Source: Zoroaster sp. YZ-2022
Taxonomy: Eukaryota > Echinodermata > Asteroidea > Forcipulatida > Zoroasteridae
DNA: 64,000 nt
Reading direction: 5' to 3'
Assembly: GCA_029582265.1 (NCBI GenBank)
Contig: CM055823.1
Coordinates: 7,514,761 to 7,578,760 of the forward strand
This document shows, in pieces, positions 21,301 to 34,945 of this stretch (position 1 is its first letter; each line of letters starts with the position of its first letter). The position numbers and the translations under genes were made by a program. The notes under the pieces are model-generated. The model was not told the DNA's origin. It worked only from the letters and a program-made list of their open reading frames with translations, and did not search any database.

Positions 21301-22550
21301 TACAAGTCTACTGCTTACAAACCAAACGCAACCGTCTTTTGACAACAGCTTTGAAAAAAGATTCTGGCAGATAACATTTATGTCCCTGGTTTCCCTTAGG
21401 GGTACACTTCACCAAATAGTGAGAAATTCATGCGCCGATCTGTTTATCATAATTTGTATTTCCGAAAAACAAAGATTTTAGGCCCTTTCCTTTGAGGGAT
21501 TGTGTAAGAATGGTCCTATATTATGACCTGGGGTCCTTGACTTCCAACTTTGAGCATTTTGAATACACTGGTCCCTGGAAAAGTGGTCCTAATTTGATTT
21601 CAAGCGCAAGGCCTTTTTTCCAAAATGGATGCTTTTCCGTGTGGGCGTTTTCACTACTGTAGAGGGTGGTTTCCATTGGATGAGAATAACTCGACGGGCT
21701 TCTGGACTATCCACATTAAATTGAGAAAAAAAGAATACTAAAAGGTTAGACATCATTCAATTTTTTTTTTCTTTTTGGTTTTAAAAAGTGCAGGACTAAG
21801 TATTTTTTTAAATTATTTTTGAATATTTTGTATTGAGCATTGGTTGCTATGAGAGTTTATTTAGTGAGGTGCACCCTGGTACACTATTTAACCATTTTGC
21901 TACCTTGGGTGTAAAGGGCACGTAAACAGACCACATAATACATGTTTGCATTTGAAGCTTAATGTGTCAACACCAACGATTCTATGGCAGGCTAAAGTTA
22001 TGGTATGTTTGATTTCCATATGACATAAAGTATTTAAATATGCGGTATGAGCGCTTTGAAGAATCAATCAAAATATTGTTGTATGTGGGTCACAACATTA
22101 TGTAGAAAAGAGCCCTAATCTCGCAGTATTAATTTGAACTTAATTTACAATATATCTCAGGTTGCATCATAGGGCCATCGAGAACCCTAAACTTCCAGGG
22201 CCCTTGAGCGGACCGAAGCCAAGCCCTTGACTGACATCGCCCCCATGTTTATTACGGATTTGAGAGCTTTGATGAATCAATCAAATTATAGTCGTATGTG
22301 GTTTGATCAAAACAAATATGTACAAAAGAGCCCTGATCTCCCAAGTATTAATTTGAACATTGTTTTTCTCTGTTTTCAGCTAATTTACAGTTTCATTGAT
22401 TTAATTTGGGAATCCAGCTTTTGTCAATTTGTTGATGTCCTGTCCGTCTGCTCAATCAACAAAATGTGATAACTTTCCATTTATGAAATTACATGGAAAT
22501 AAATTGTTTAATGTGCAATTCAACAATAATTATTTAGTTTGTTGAAACAT

Positions 22551-25500
22551 TTAGAGAGGCTCTTCGCTGAAGAGTTTCTCCCGAAGTATGCGCATGCGCG
22601 AGTGAGTCTCGTCCCAGTCGAAGTAACCACCTTCAAGATGGCGGTTCCCAGCTTTAGTGATGGTGTAGGCACTTCGACCATGAAGGACACGACCGTTGCT
22701 GAAGGTTGCTATCTCACCTGAAAAGAAGAGGAAAACTAGGAATGAAATTATAGAGTAAGTAAAAATGTACAAATAGGAAATGTTGAACTGGTTGATTTAT
22801 TTCCAGCCACAAAACAGGATAATGCCTTTATCAATAGAGAGTGTATAGAATGTAAACATACCGTAAAGTAAACATAATTCCCAGGAAGAATTGCTTTTTG
22901 TAAAGAGATAAAACAGAGTTAAAAAAAAAACTAATATTTGTAAGAAATTCCCCACATTCATCCTGGGAATAATATTCTGCAGGTTACGGTCTACATGCAC
23001 GCTGTGATATGCAAAGCTATGCCACAAACCTGCAGCCAGTCGATACTGAACAAGGTTTTCGGGCGCGATACATCACTGTATTGAACGTTTTGATTGCTTT
23101 AAACATATCGGTGACCAGCTCCACCGGAAGAGACAGAGGGGCGCCCTCGCAGTGTCGTCATGTAATTGACACATTGGAACTTGCCGTACTTATCGTACCT
23201 ACAGAAAAAGAAGACATTTGAAATGGCTCAGACATTGTGTATGGGAAATTTGGTCTGTTTCCAATAACCGTGTAAGCATGTATCACGTATTTCGCTGGTT
23301 ATCAAAAAAAAAGAAAAAAAAAAAACGACCTATGACCAGAAACCGGAGACATGTAATTCATGTAGGTAACACTTAATTTGATCAAGGTAGTATATTGCAT
23401 CAAATCATACTTAAAGATAAGGAACACCATTGGTATTTGGTAACGTACGTTAATTTTAACCCTCTATTTTTAAGAAACATGTCATAAAATTAACCTGTGA
23501 AGCTAGTTAGGTGCCATTGTTTAGTTAAATGTTTGTTTTACAAACGGCAATATATTCGACATTATAAATCCTGTTTTCTCTACACTCTAAAAACGAAGTG
23601 CTGAATACAGCACCTCAAGTGCTAGTTTTAGCACTTTTTAGGAGCTTGTATAGTGATTGTACTCGAGGTTCTATATTCAGCACTTCGTTTTTAGAGTGTA
23701 AGATGAAAGCACGTCAGATTTGGTGAAATAATTTCCTCGCGAATGATTAATGTTTATACGTGTGCGAACTTCACACCAAAGTTTCACACCGTTTTCAGAT
23801 AATTAATTGGTGAATTTGATTAACTGGTTACTACCAATGCTATATCTTTCCTTTAAGTAGTCCACGTGCTCCGTACTCCTAAGAATAAATATGTATTATC
23901 TTAAATTACTAATCCTATATCTCACTTTGCCACATATTGTTTTACCGAAAATGCATATTTTGGACATTTTTTTTAATGACCCTTTAATAAATAATTCGCT
24001 TTGTTTGCCTTTTTTCAAGGGAAAATAGTAATTTGATCATGGTCATATTTAATTTTCATATATGTGGTAATATAAAATTTTAAAGCGAAATCACTGGAAA
24101 AATAGTGAATAACACAGCGCGATTGTTGTTTGCTTGTGACGGCGGCATAATTCACGCGAGGTGGCGAATAATTCGTCACAGTTTTCACGAAGTGACGAAT
24201 CCGTAAAATATTTTTTTTTTGTCAAATTCAGTTTTGTAGATATTTAAGATGTATTAATTGTGGCCGACATTTCTGCTAAGTTTCAAGTGTTGAAACGTCA
24301 TAGTTTCGTAATTACGCTATTAATATACCCAGCGAATCACTCAGCTAAGCTGTTTTCCGTTTTCACGAAGTGACGAGATCGTCTATGGAAACAGGAATAA
24401 GTATATAACTTGCAAAAAGTATATAAAATGCCAAACATGGGATTCTACGATCAAATTTTTTTTACTCTTATGCGACCGAGGGTATATATAGCCTAGGCCT
24501 AATTACAAAACGATAAGCAACCGATCTGCTTAACCAATCTTAAAGCTACTATTTCGATTTATATAAAAATATTTCGTCGTGTGCCCGGAAGAAGGACGTA
24601 ACGAAAGTGTGACCGGCAAAAAGGTCGTAAGCAATTAATGCGCAAAATTGTGTTTCAAGAAAACTGAGTGTGAAAGTTTGGTCGTTTTTTCTGCCATTTA
24701 TAAGTCATTGTAATAAAGTTAAATTCCGCATGGGAATAGAAAACATGTCTTGGGAGTAATTCAACCAACAAATACATAACAGTTATGTCCTACTTTTTTC
24801 AAAGGAGCCCTTTTATTGCTAACGACCTTCTGCTGGGACAAAAGTTTTTTGTACTTTTTGTCCTCGTAGAGCCTTACCACCTTCTTCAGGGCACACGACG
24901 ATTTAAAAGTAATTACTGAATCATAGGGCATCTGCATTTTAAGTGGTGTGTTCCATAATCGGTGCCAACGTCCCTGAAGTCTATCTCCGCGTCCTAAGGA
25001 GTTTATAGGTGTCTGGGTATTCTCTCCTGACTTGCTCAGATACATTCAGACCGTCCACAACTGGTTCTCGCCTCCTTTGGAGTCTGCTTGCTCGATGCAG
25101 TGTAACATTTGAATCTGTGTATAAAAACAAGACCAAATCAATAAGCAAGTTTTTCTGAAACATTGGTATTCGGCAATGTAGTCCTATGCCTACGTTCATT
25201 TCAGAACTCCAATTTTCAAGAAATATAGGCCTATCATAACAAACCATGACATTTGCAGTATAATAGGTGCTCATGCTTTTGAAATAATCGTACAACAAAT
25301 AGCATTTCCACAAAACAAACAACAACAACAACAAAAAAGGCCAGACGGTAACCCACCAACTTTGGAAATTCAACATAACAATTATTTTTTTACTCTAATA
25401 TGAACGCGATTCAGACGGAATGTCCCTGAAATACCTATAGCCATTCTGTAAATGCTGTCAGAGAAATTGCCGTCAGAGAAATTGCTGGGAATCACAGGGG

Positions 25501-27733
25501 AATATACCGTAGTCAAAAACATGCATGAAGAGTATACAATGCATATTTAAGAACACCATAATGAAATAGTTGAGCCCTACAGACGACTATGTGACCAATG
25601 ATATCACATGTTTACGTAAGAGCACAAAAAGCCAAACTGGGCCGGGCACAAAATGTACACTGACTAGGACAAGAAACTATAACAACTGATATTTTGAGAT
25701 AATGTATTTGATAAATAAATATTTATCAGTTAAACAACTCTTAATTTGATTTATTTGTAATAAGGCACAACATATACATCTCAAATCGTACTCATCTGAA
25801 AAAAAATAAAAAAAAAAATGAGGTTATGTCGAGAAGGACAAAATATAGGTCGGAAATCATACTTACGCCTGGTTTGTAATTGTAAAACGGAAGATCAATG
25901 TGGAGACTGAGGTGCATTAGGTGTGAAGGCCAGATTGCTCGCATCGTGTTTACTAAAATTTGGTAATTCCTCCTGGATATGATTATACAAAGGATCACCC
26001 ATATTATTATACATGTAATCATTCTTATTGTAATCTAATCTATAGAAATCTCGTCCTCAGGGCTTTCGAGCATTTTTCTGTATACCCTCGTATCCACTAC
26101 TCTCGCCATGATTTCAATATCCAATCATTTTTAATTTTTAAATTAGGGGGTTCGTGGCCAATGGGATTTGGGGTATAGTCATAACAAGAGTTAATATGGT
26201 TAATAACCAGAGTGAATACTGCAGTAGGAGGCTAGGCCATTGCAGGTAGCTATTAATTCCATCATTATTCAGCATTCTTTGTGGGACAAAATGAATTATA
26301 AAAAGCATCTAACGTGTTAAAATATAGGGATGACACTATAAAACAATATAGATTTGTGTTTTTGTAGAAACAATATTTAAACTGATTATTACTCTATTTT
26401 GTAGTAACCAAACAGCGTTGCGGAACTCTGGAGACGAGGTTGAGAACTCTTAATAATAATTACCGAAAATGATACCTTTGGGAGACATTCCCATAGACCT
26501 GTGCACAAACAAAACCCTCCCCTCCCCTCCCCCTTTTCGTCATTTAACTTCAAGAAATTTATCTTCATTCACCGACAGATCTCAACTATAAACATGCCCC
26601 AAGGCGTGCAAGCTTTTCGCCAACCACTAATTGTTGCACGGGTTTGAAAGAGAGGTAAATTTGTGTATCATCGGGGTTGTGGTATTGGAGATAAAACTTC
26701 AGACTGAAAGGCGGCTATTAACACTTGGTCGTTTTATGTTTTTGAGAAACTTGTGTACAACTCAACTGCATGTAACATAAAAGTGTTATAAAACCTCCCG
26801 TGGTCCATAGTCGGAGAGCCCTGTCATGCCTGCCCTACATTTTACCATGTATACATTTACTCTATGACCATTATTTAGGCTATATGTCTCATTTCAACCA
26901 TGGTCCATGTTTGACCCAACGCCAAACATTCATTGCTGCAAGAAGAAATCTTACCCATAATTGGTTGTCTTCAAATAGGCAACTCTCTCTGCCAGTTGAC
27001 GTATAGCCCCCTTCTCTGTAGGTGCGTTATTCACGATGGCCAAACCCTTTGTATTCAAGACGTTCAACCAGTTATACAACTCCTCGTCGTCCTGAACTAT
27101 TTTCTTGAACCCGAAGGTAGGTATGTTACCGTTCAGCTCAGCTCCCCATGTTTGCAGTTGGGGACTACTCACGACGTCTCTCTCGACGTTCGAGAATCGC
27201 TGGCGATTGAGCCACGAGGCGTCGAAGTCGCTGCAGTGCTGGTCAGGCCAGGTGATCCTTAGAACTCTGCCGTCGTCAATGAGTGTCTCAGCTGATGGTC
27301 TGACATCTGGATCCAAGTCGGCAAACCGAAAAGCTCTTTGCCCAGAGGATGGGTGGTAGCATTCAGAACAGTGACAGTTATCCCTCAACCAAACGTACGG
27401 ATAGGTGCCCTCATAGCCGTTATCTATACTCACACGGTAACACGGAGCAGAATCGTCCCTCGTTACGCTTACGAGCCTGGGATTAGACAAGATATTCCCC
27501 TGGTTAGCATCGGATGAAAATGCCGATGAGAACACACCTGTCGGAGTTGTGGTTGGCGAAAGTCTCCTCTCTACATGAACTCTTTCAAAACGCACCACGT
27601 TATTTGTTTGCATAGGATTATGTGTTATTCTTGTAGCAGTGTATGTTGCATTTGAGATTCGTCTAGACAGGCAGCGCACAAGCATGGCATTTTTAAAATT
27701 GTTTGTCATCACTTTAATAGCTAACGTCGCCAT
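22551..27733 (-). pseudogene. BBOX1: BBOX1-like copy B (frameshifted in exons 2, 3 and 4)
   Basis: Same five-exon gene: exon 1 26955-27733 (779 nt, open), exon 2 25867-25972 (106 nt), exon 3 24917-25114 (198 nt), exon 4 23030-23198 (169 nt), exon 5 22551-22717 (167 nt, open). Splice sites are intact. Exon 2 has a deletion and a compensating insertion, so about 16 residues (270-285 region) read out of frame before LHIDLPFYNYKPG resumes. Exon 3 has two single-base deletions (about 25055 and 24986) that give an early stop after ENQ. Exon 4 has three indels (net +2; about 23062, 23134, 23155). The ATG is at 27733. As read it cannot make an active enzyme. Several changes are in short homopolymers, so assembly error cannot be excluded. 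Confidence 0.8.
23581..23700. mobile_element. 120-bp palindromic mini-element (unit B)
   Basis: Orthologous to 2328-2447 with the same TACACTCTAAAAACGAAGTG ends. It sits in intron 3 of copy B. Confidence 0.7.
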
Positions 27734-28593
27734 GATGAAGTATGTATGCAATATCTAGGGCCTCGCTACATAAAGGCCTATAAATCAGACCACACGTATA
27801 TACAAAAACACCTCAAATATATATGCAATCACGGTCTACTATTCGACAATTTATAGAGCAAGGTGTACGTGTACCTTGGACTACAGAGCAATGACAGGAC
27901 CATTTGAACCCTAGGTTTGCACACTGGAGTGTTCGTTACGCTACATTGTGTGTGAAGGCCAGTCCTTGCTCTATGTGTGTAATGGAGCAGTATATGTAGC
28001 TTACACATGACACTGGCTGCACGGTAATCCCCCCCCCCCCCCCCGCCGCTCCCCTTGTACACACATTAACCCTCCTACTCTTGCTGGGTCATTCTACCTC
28101 AAATCACACACTTTCCGAGGTCAATCTCACGGATTTTGTTTTTACGTTCTAGTTTTGTTAAGTTGTATGAGAAAACTCAAAAACTGAAATTTGAGCGTTT
28201 TTGGTCATGTGGTTTGTGAGTTTCAGGCCGTTGAACTTTTTACCTTTCGTTTGACCTCTACAACTTTGAAAATCTGTAACTCCAGTTAAGAATATCGTAA
28301 GAAAGTGATTTTTATGTTAAATGAAAGCTCTTATCATCACAAATTATCCACTTTGCAATTTGGAATTTATTTTTAAAAATAAGCAAGTGGTCAAGCAAAG
28401 TGTATTTTGACCTTTGACCCAGCGCAGGCAGCAAAATTAAAATTCATGAAATTATGTCAAACAAAGGCCCAAAGTATACTCATTGTGTATACCAAATATA
28501 AAAATGGGCTCTCAAGTAATGAAGGTAGGGTGTACTTTTAAAGATGGGGAGGGCACTCCAATGCTGATGTACAGTGTACATTATGTATGCATA

Positions 28594-28860
28594 TACACTC
28601 ACTGGCCAAAAGTATTGCAACATGCTCAAAGTAGCACTTTACAAGTAACAGGTGAGATGATCATTTAATCCGATTTCATCGATCATGTATTACATAATTT
28701 CCGAGCAAGAACAGTAAAAAAATACATTGACTTCAAAACACAGGCACTTTCAAGAAGTCTGATCTTAAGTACAGTGTAAATAAAATAAAATAAATTATTG
28801 TAACACAGTTCTCCAAACTGAACTTTGGGGATGTTGCAATACTTATGGCCAGTGAGTGTA
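28594..28860. mobile_element. Tc1/mariner-like MITE (unit B)
   Basis: Orthologous 267-bp copy of 7222-7488 with the same inverted ends and TA flanks. Confidence 0.85.
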
Positions 28861-31800
28861 TGTATCTAATATAATAACAGCGAAATCCTTAGGCCCGTCT
28901 AAAAAGTTTGTTACATAGGCTCCGGAACCGCTGGGTCCCGCGGCTCGGGAGAGGTACCTGCGTGTCGGGAAAAATCCACAGGGTGTCGTCGTCGCCCTTC
29001 CGGCTCCGCCGAAGATGTCGTTTTTTCGTCACGGGCGAATCGCCGCTTTTCCGCATTTATGTACTGCTTTTTGTCATGCAGCGGCCGTCGTTCGGGACCC
29101 GTCAGTTGTCCGCACGCACTCCCTCTGTATTCGCTGAGGTGTTGTGTTATTCTTGACCCGTGTGCTTAAATACCGTAACGGCCACACTTTCGTGTGTTTT
29201 CAAATCTTACATACAACAGCCGTTATGGCTCACACGTGTATGCATGTTGTGTTGCAGTAGTGCGTGTTCTGTGGGAGGATAGAGAAAGGACGTGGTCCTT
29301 TCTCCAGCCCTATAGGTGGTGGTCGCTGTCGATTTTTGTTGTTGGCATAGAGTGGAGCGGCGAGTCCTCATTTTCAGCAGAGCGTGGGGAGAGTCTACCG
29401 AGGAAGTTGGGGTTCTTTTTCTTAGGCATGACAATCTTAATGCAAAAGAAGAGATAGATGGGGTATTTTGTAAACAAGAAAGAAGAGGTAGGTGGGGTAT
29501 TTTGTGTTAAAGTAATACACCGGAGAATTGTAATATATGAGCAGAAACAAATGTTGTAAGGAGCAACATAATACAATAATACAAATGACATCCCACTACG
29601 CAACAGAGCAATACCACCGCCCAACACAGGTAACCACCAATCAACACATTTCAACAACAAAAACTGTACACATCAACCCCTCCTTCAGTCGAAACACTGG
29701 CCAATTATACATCCTCCACTCTACCTAAACCCTTCATCCCCACCCTCCTCAATTCAGCCAACTCCAACCGCTCCAAACCCGATCTTCAGATCGGGTAACT
29801 TCGCTTGTAGTACATATGTATACTGTACATGATGTACATTGTATGCATTATTTGATGTATTGCTACACGCAGCAGTGTGACTGGGGTTGGTTCAGCAGTG
29901 TGAGTAGGGGAACGATGATTTACTTGGGGGAGTGGGAGCACATATCTTGGTTGGGGGGGGGGGGGGGGTAATGCAGTGTGTATACTTCCATAATCACTTA
30001 AATAATTACTTTACATGTACTTCTATTGTACAGAGTGATTCTGGGATATTCTGTGATCAAGTACGCTACCATCATTTTCCAAATATTTTTTTCTCAATAT
30101 AACTCGGTATGTACCCTAAGGAATGACATGGTAATTCTACCAGAGAAGTGTACATATGCAGACCATGCAAGGACATGTCACAAACGTATATTCGATACAT
30201 TACATGCAGTTCACTCATGGTTCACTGTAAGCATTTTCTGTTCTGAAGTAAATTTTTGGGGAAGAGTGTAGGTCCTCCCTGTTGCTGATTTCTGATCGAG
30301 TTCCAGTAGAGTGGCACTTCGCAACTTCTCATGGGAAAACAGTATGTCCCGAGTCATATGTGTTGAGTCCGAGTCCGAGTCACGAGTCAGGAAGGTCGAG
30401 TCCGAGTTCCGAGTCACTTTAAAAAATCAAAAGATAAAAAGAAAACCTTACACATAATATCAAGGTTCAAAGTTAAGTGAAAAAAATACTCGACATCATT
30501 GACTAAACCAAAGATTTATTTCCAAAATCAACATTACTTTATTTTTAGACCAATGAAAGTTGCTTATTAGTTTATTTATGAAACGGGGAACATTAAAAGG
30601 CCTACTTGTGAACAAGACATGCATTTTGATTATTAAAATACAAAACAATAATAATGACTCTGAAAAGATTGGTTGACGAGAAACTAATAATCAATGTAGC
30701 TGCTGTTTACTGTTTTATTATTATTACAAACTGTTTACCATTTAAACGCACCAACTTAAGAATGTTTCTGAAAGTTTGTTGTCTTTTACATCAACAAACA
30801 GGGAAGAGTTTCAGGTACAGAGCAAACCAGATGTGAGTAGTCTGGGTTATACATCCAAGTTTTTGATTCTTCACTCCGACTTGCCATACTACGAACACAC
30901 TCCTGATGTAAGTACAATGTAGGTTCACAAACTTGGTTTCCAAAAATATTATCACAAAGCTAGCTTGATTTGAAGTTAGTGAAGATGCATGTGCCATCCT
31001 ACAAACATTATTCTGTCCACAACAGGAACAATATACATGTATGTCATTTTTTAAACGTTGCTATGACAAATTATTGCTCAAATAATTTGTTGCTAAAAGT
31101 ATTGTCTGTAATAATTGTTAATGTTGTTCACAATTTTCTAATGAAAAGCTGAAACTTTCAAAGTTTTTGAGAATGAATTTCAAAGTAATCAGAGGCCTAC
31201 TCAGATTTAATGCGGAATTGCAGACATTTCCAATGTTGTGTACAACATTGGAAATGTTTCTTTTAATTTGAAATGTCTCTTTTAATTTAGTATCGTGACT
31301 TCACATTTACTTGTCTAGACAGCAACCTTCAGTCCATTGTTCCTAATTTTTATGAAATAAATTTTGATTTTAATGAAAATGTTTAAATTTTATAATTTTT
31401 ATGAAAAATTTTTTCATTTTATTAAAATTTTTCTAAATTCGACTTTATTTACCAAAATTTATTTCATAAAAATTTGAAAAAGTGAGTCCACTTTTTTTAA
31501 ACGTTGCTATGACAAATTATTGCTCAAATAATTTGTTGCTAAAAGTATTGTCTGTAATAATTGTTAATAATTGTTAATGATTAAGTCAAAATACTTATGT
31601 TGGTTTTAGTCTTTATTATGCAAGGTCTTCAGTGCTTTATCAAGCAGTACGGTTTCCCGTTAAGTCCAGTCTGAAATCAAACCATTCAAAGAACTAGATA
31701 ATCCCTACAGAGCGCTGAAGTAATGACGTCATGTTAATAAAATTTGAAAAGTGCTGTGCCATAGCAATAACAAAACAAAGAATGTACGATCCAGCCGCCA

Positions 31801-33324
31801 TTATGCCATGACGTCACACACGGTATTGGCAGACGTTGAAGCTTGTATGTAATGTGTAAGGAAAATATCTTCGAGGTTTTTTGAGGTAAACGTGCACGCT
31901 TGTAGGCTGGCACATCACTATGAATCAATGTACAGCGCAACTGTACTATTTGTCAAAGATATAATACTGTTACGAATCTTACCCTTTGATTTTGATAAAT
32001 ATTAGCACCCCCTATTTCACTTCTTCCACTTCCAATATTTTGCTTACGATGCAATTTCAAGCAGTCTAAGTCCCAGGGTTTGTTTCCCCGGACCCTCGAT
32101 TGTCCGCTATGAATATGCAATCCATACAAGGCCGCCACTTTTGCTCATGCATATCCAGCGCTAACGCAATGCATAATGCAACACTAGCAAGAGCCTTGCG
32201 TGCGTGCCACACCCTCCCGCCACGTGGCTTGGAGCCGTCCTTTGGACTTCGTCTATTTTCTCCTACTTTCCTTGGAGTTCACCCTACACACCGAACACGG
32301 TTCGTGGGTGTAGCACGGCCAAACAGTCACCGTGACTGGCCTGCAGTCATAGGCATTGGTCTGTGTGCCGTGCTCCCATGCGCTACTGCTGCCCCCCATG
32401 CAATAGCTTTATAGCATCCCCGGTAAGCATTACCCCCAGAACACGCCCTCCTTTCTAAGTTGTCACTCACTTTACTTCGTCAAATACCTTTCCCTTATAT
32501 GGAACAAGGACTTGTTGTATACCATGATTTTGCACACGTTTCTACCCTTGGCCCCGCGGAAGGCAAGCTTCTCATTGGCTAAGACGCTAAACTAGGCTAA
32601 TGTTTTATTCATTCCTAGGCCCCAGATTTCTATATGAACCCAGAGATTTCCTGATCTCGGCGAAGTGCGGTACCGAATGATAACTGTGCTACTCGATCCG
32701 ATCCATGACAGTGCGGTGTACTAAAATATTACAGTCTAGGAGTCGTTCGTTGAACCAACCAATGGTGCAGTGCGTCGATATGACCATTGGTTCGCCTAGC
32801 AGTGCGGTTCGATACACACTCTGGCCCCGTCCAGATACCCCGTGTATTCAAGCCCTGGTGGTACCCGTCGTCGAGACCGACCAGCCGTCCGTCTCTCGGT
32901 GTAGCAGTGCCCGTACCGTATACCGATCGAGTGACAAGCCGCACGAACGAATGATGGTCCTGGCTGTATCCGATCCCTTTGTAGTTGGTATTACTCGCAC
33001 ACACCATTCGGAATTCGTGTTATGTTTAACTATTAAGTCTAATTATTGAACTACGCTACCACTCTTTTTATATGTCATTAGTGCCTTTTATTGTTGTTGA
33101 ATGCAGAAAAGATAATAAACCAACCCCATTTTATTTTGTCACAACAAAGTTTGTGTCCGCCCTATTATTTTGTTGACCCACAATAGTGGGGAATGCAACA
33201 CTACCTATTGTGATGAAAAAATCCCAGTGGTTAGTTACAACAATTAGCCATTTCCTTCTTGTATGTTTAGACCATCAGGTATGAACAATACAAAGAATCA
33301 TTAGTTTCATTGTGTTCCCGTAAG

Positions 33325-33525
33325 GTTCAACTGCTGTACTGTATTGAGCAAGCTAAAGGCAAGGGAGGAGCAAATCAGTTTGTAGATGGATGGAAAATCG
33401 TGAAGCAACTGAAGGAAGAATATCTAGATGTGTACAAGGTGCTTAGTACACATGCCGGTTGACTATAAAAACGCCGCTACCGATGAATATCCATTTCACA
33501 TGAAGCTGGCTCGTCCAATAATCGA
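33325..33525 (+). pseudogene. Orphan exon 3 of the second paralogue (unit B)
   Basis: Near-identical to the unit A copy at 20916-21116, with the same acceptor, donor and extra base (201 nt). The frameshift therefore predates the duplication that separated units A and B. The exon is followed by GAGTCC-type repeats and then the start of unit C. Confidence 0.8.
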
Positions 33526-34945
33526 GTAAGTTGAAATAAGAGTTACCTATTTGAAACTGCTTACCAGGCTTGTATTCGAGTCCTCAAACCTCAAGTCTGA
33601 GTCCCCAGTTTCGAGTCCGATTCCCCGAGTCATGTGGGTCAATTCGGTCCTAAGGGTCGAGTCTGAGTCTGAGTCATCAAAAGAGTGGCTCGAGTCCGCG
33701 TCACAAGTCATACAAGTCTACTGCTTACAAACCAAACGCAACCGTCTTTGACAACAACTTTGAAAAAGATTCTGGCAGATAACATTTATGTCCCTGGTTT
33801 CCTTAGGGGTACACTTCACCAAATAGTGAGAAATTCATGCGCCGATCTGTTTATCATAATTTGTATTTCCGAAAACAAAGATTTTAGGCCCTTTCCTTGG
33901 AGGGATTGTGTAAGAATGGTCCTATATTATGACCTGGGGTCCTTGACTTCCAACTTTGAGCATTTTGAATACACTGGTCCCTGGAAAAGTGGTCCTAATT
34001 TGATTTCAAGCGCAAGGCCTTTTTCCAAAATGGATGCTTTTCCGTGTGGGCGTTTTCACTACTGTAGAGGGTGGTTTCCATTGGATGAGAATAACTCGAC
34101 GGGCTTCTGGACTATCCACATTAAATTGAGAAAAAAAGAATACTAAAAGGTTAGACATCATTCAATTTTTTTCTTCTTTTGGTTTTAAAAGTGGACGAAG
34201 TATTTTTTAAATTATTTTTGAATATTTTGTATTGAGCATTGGTTGCTATGAGAGTTTATTTAGTGAGGTGCACCCTGGTACACTATTTAACCATTTTGCT
34301 ACCTTTGGTGTAAAGGCACGTAAACAGACCACATAATACATGTTTGCATTTGAAGCTTAATGTGTCAACACCAACGATTCTATGGCAGGCTAAAGTTATG
34401 GTATGTTTGATTTCCATATGACATAAAGTATTTAAATATGCGGATTGAGCGCTTTGAAGAATCAATCAAAATATTGTTGTATGTGGGTCACAACATTATG
34501 TAGAAAGAGCCCTAATCTCGCAGTATTAATTTGAACTTAATTTACAATATATCTCTGGTTGCATCATAGGGCCATCGAGAACCCTAAACTTCCAGGGCCC
34601 TTGAGCGGACCCAAGCCAAGCCCTTGACTGACATCGCCCCCATGTTTATTACGGATTTGAGAGCTTTGATGAATCAATCAAATTATAGTCGTATGTGGTT
34701 TGATTAAAACAAATATGAACAAAAGAGCTCTGATCTCCCAGTATTAATTTGAACATTGTTTTTCTCCGTTTTCAGCTAATTTACAGTTTCATTGATTTAA
34801 TTTGGGAATCCAGCTTTGTCAATTTGTTGATGTCCTGTCCGTCTGCTCAATCAACAAAATGTGACAACTTTCCATTTATGAAATTACATGGAAATAAATT
34901 GTTTAATGTGCAATTCAACAATAATTATTTAGTTTGTTGAAACAT

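Larger units (their letters stand above)
134..21364. repeat. Tandem unit A
   Basis: First of four tandem units; the junction word TGGCAGATAAC occurs at 134, 21365, 33773 and 45893. It holds intact BBOX1-like copy A, about 5 kb of 5' flank, the 8.97-kb insertion 11085-20052 and the orphan exon. Without the insertion the unit would be about 12.3 kb, the same as B and C. Positions 1-133 do not match the ends of the other units, so the array starts at about 134. Confidence 0.85.
21365..33772. repeat. Tandem unit B (12.4 kb)
   Basis: Same order as unit A without the large insertion: 3' flank, copy B, 5' flank with poly-C tract (28029-28044), MITE 28594-28860, CpG-rich block 28890-29160, paired TGACGTCA sites 31724 and 31809, CpG-rich block 32630-33010, orphan exon. 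The empty insertion site is TA at 32456-32457. Confidence 0.88.
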
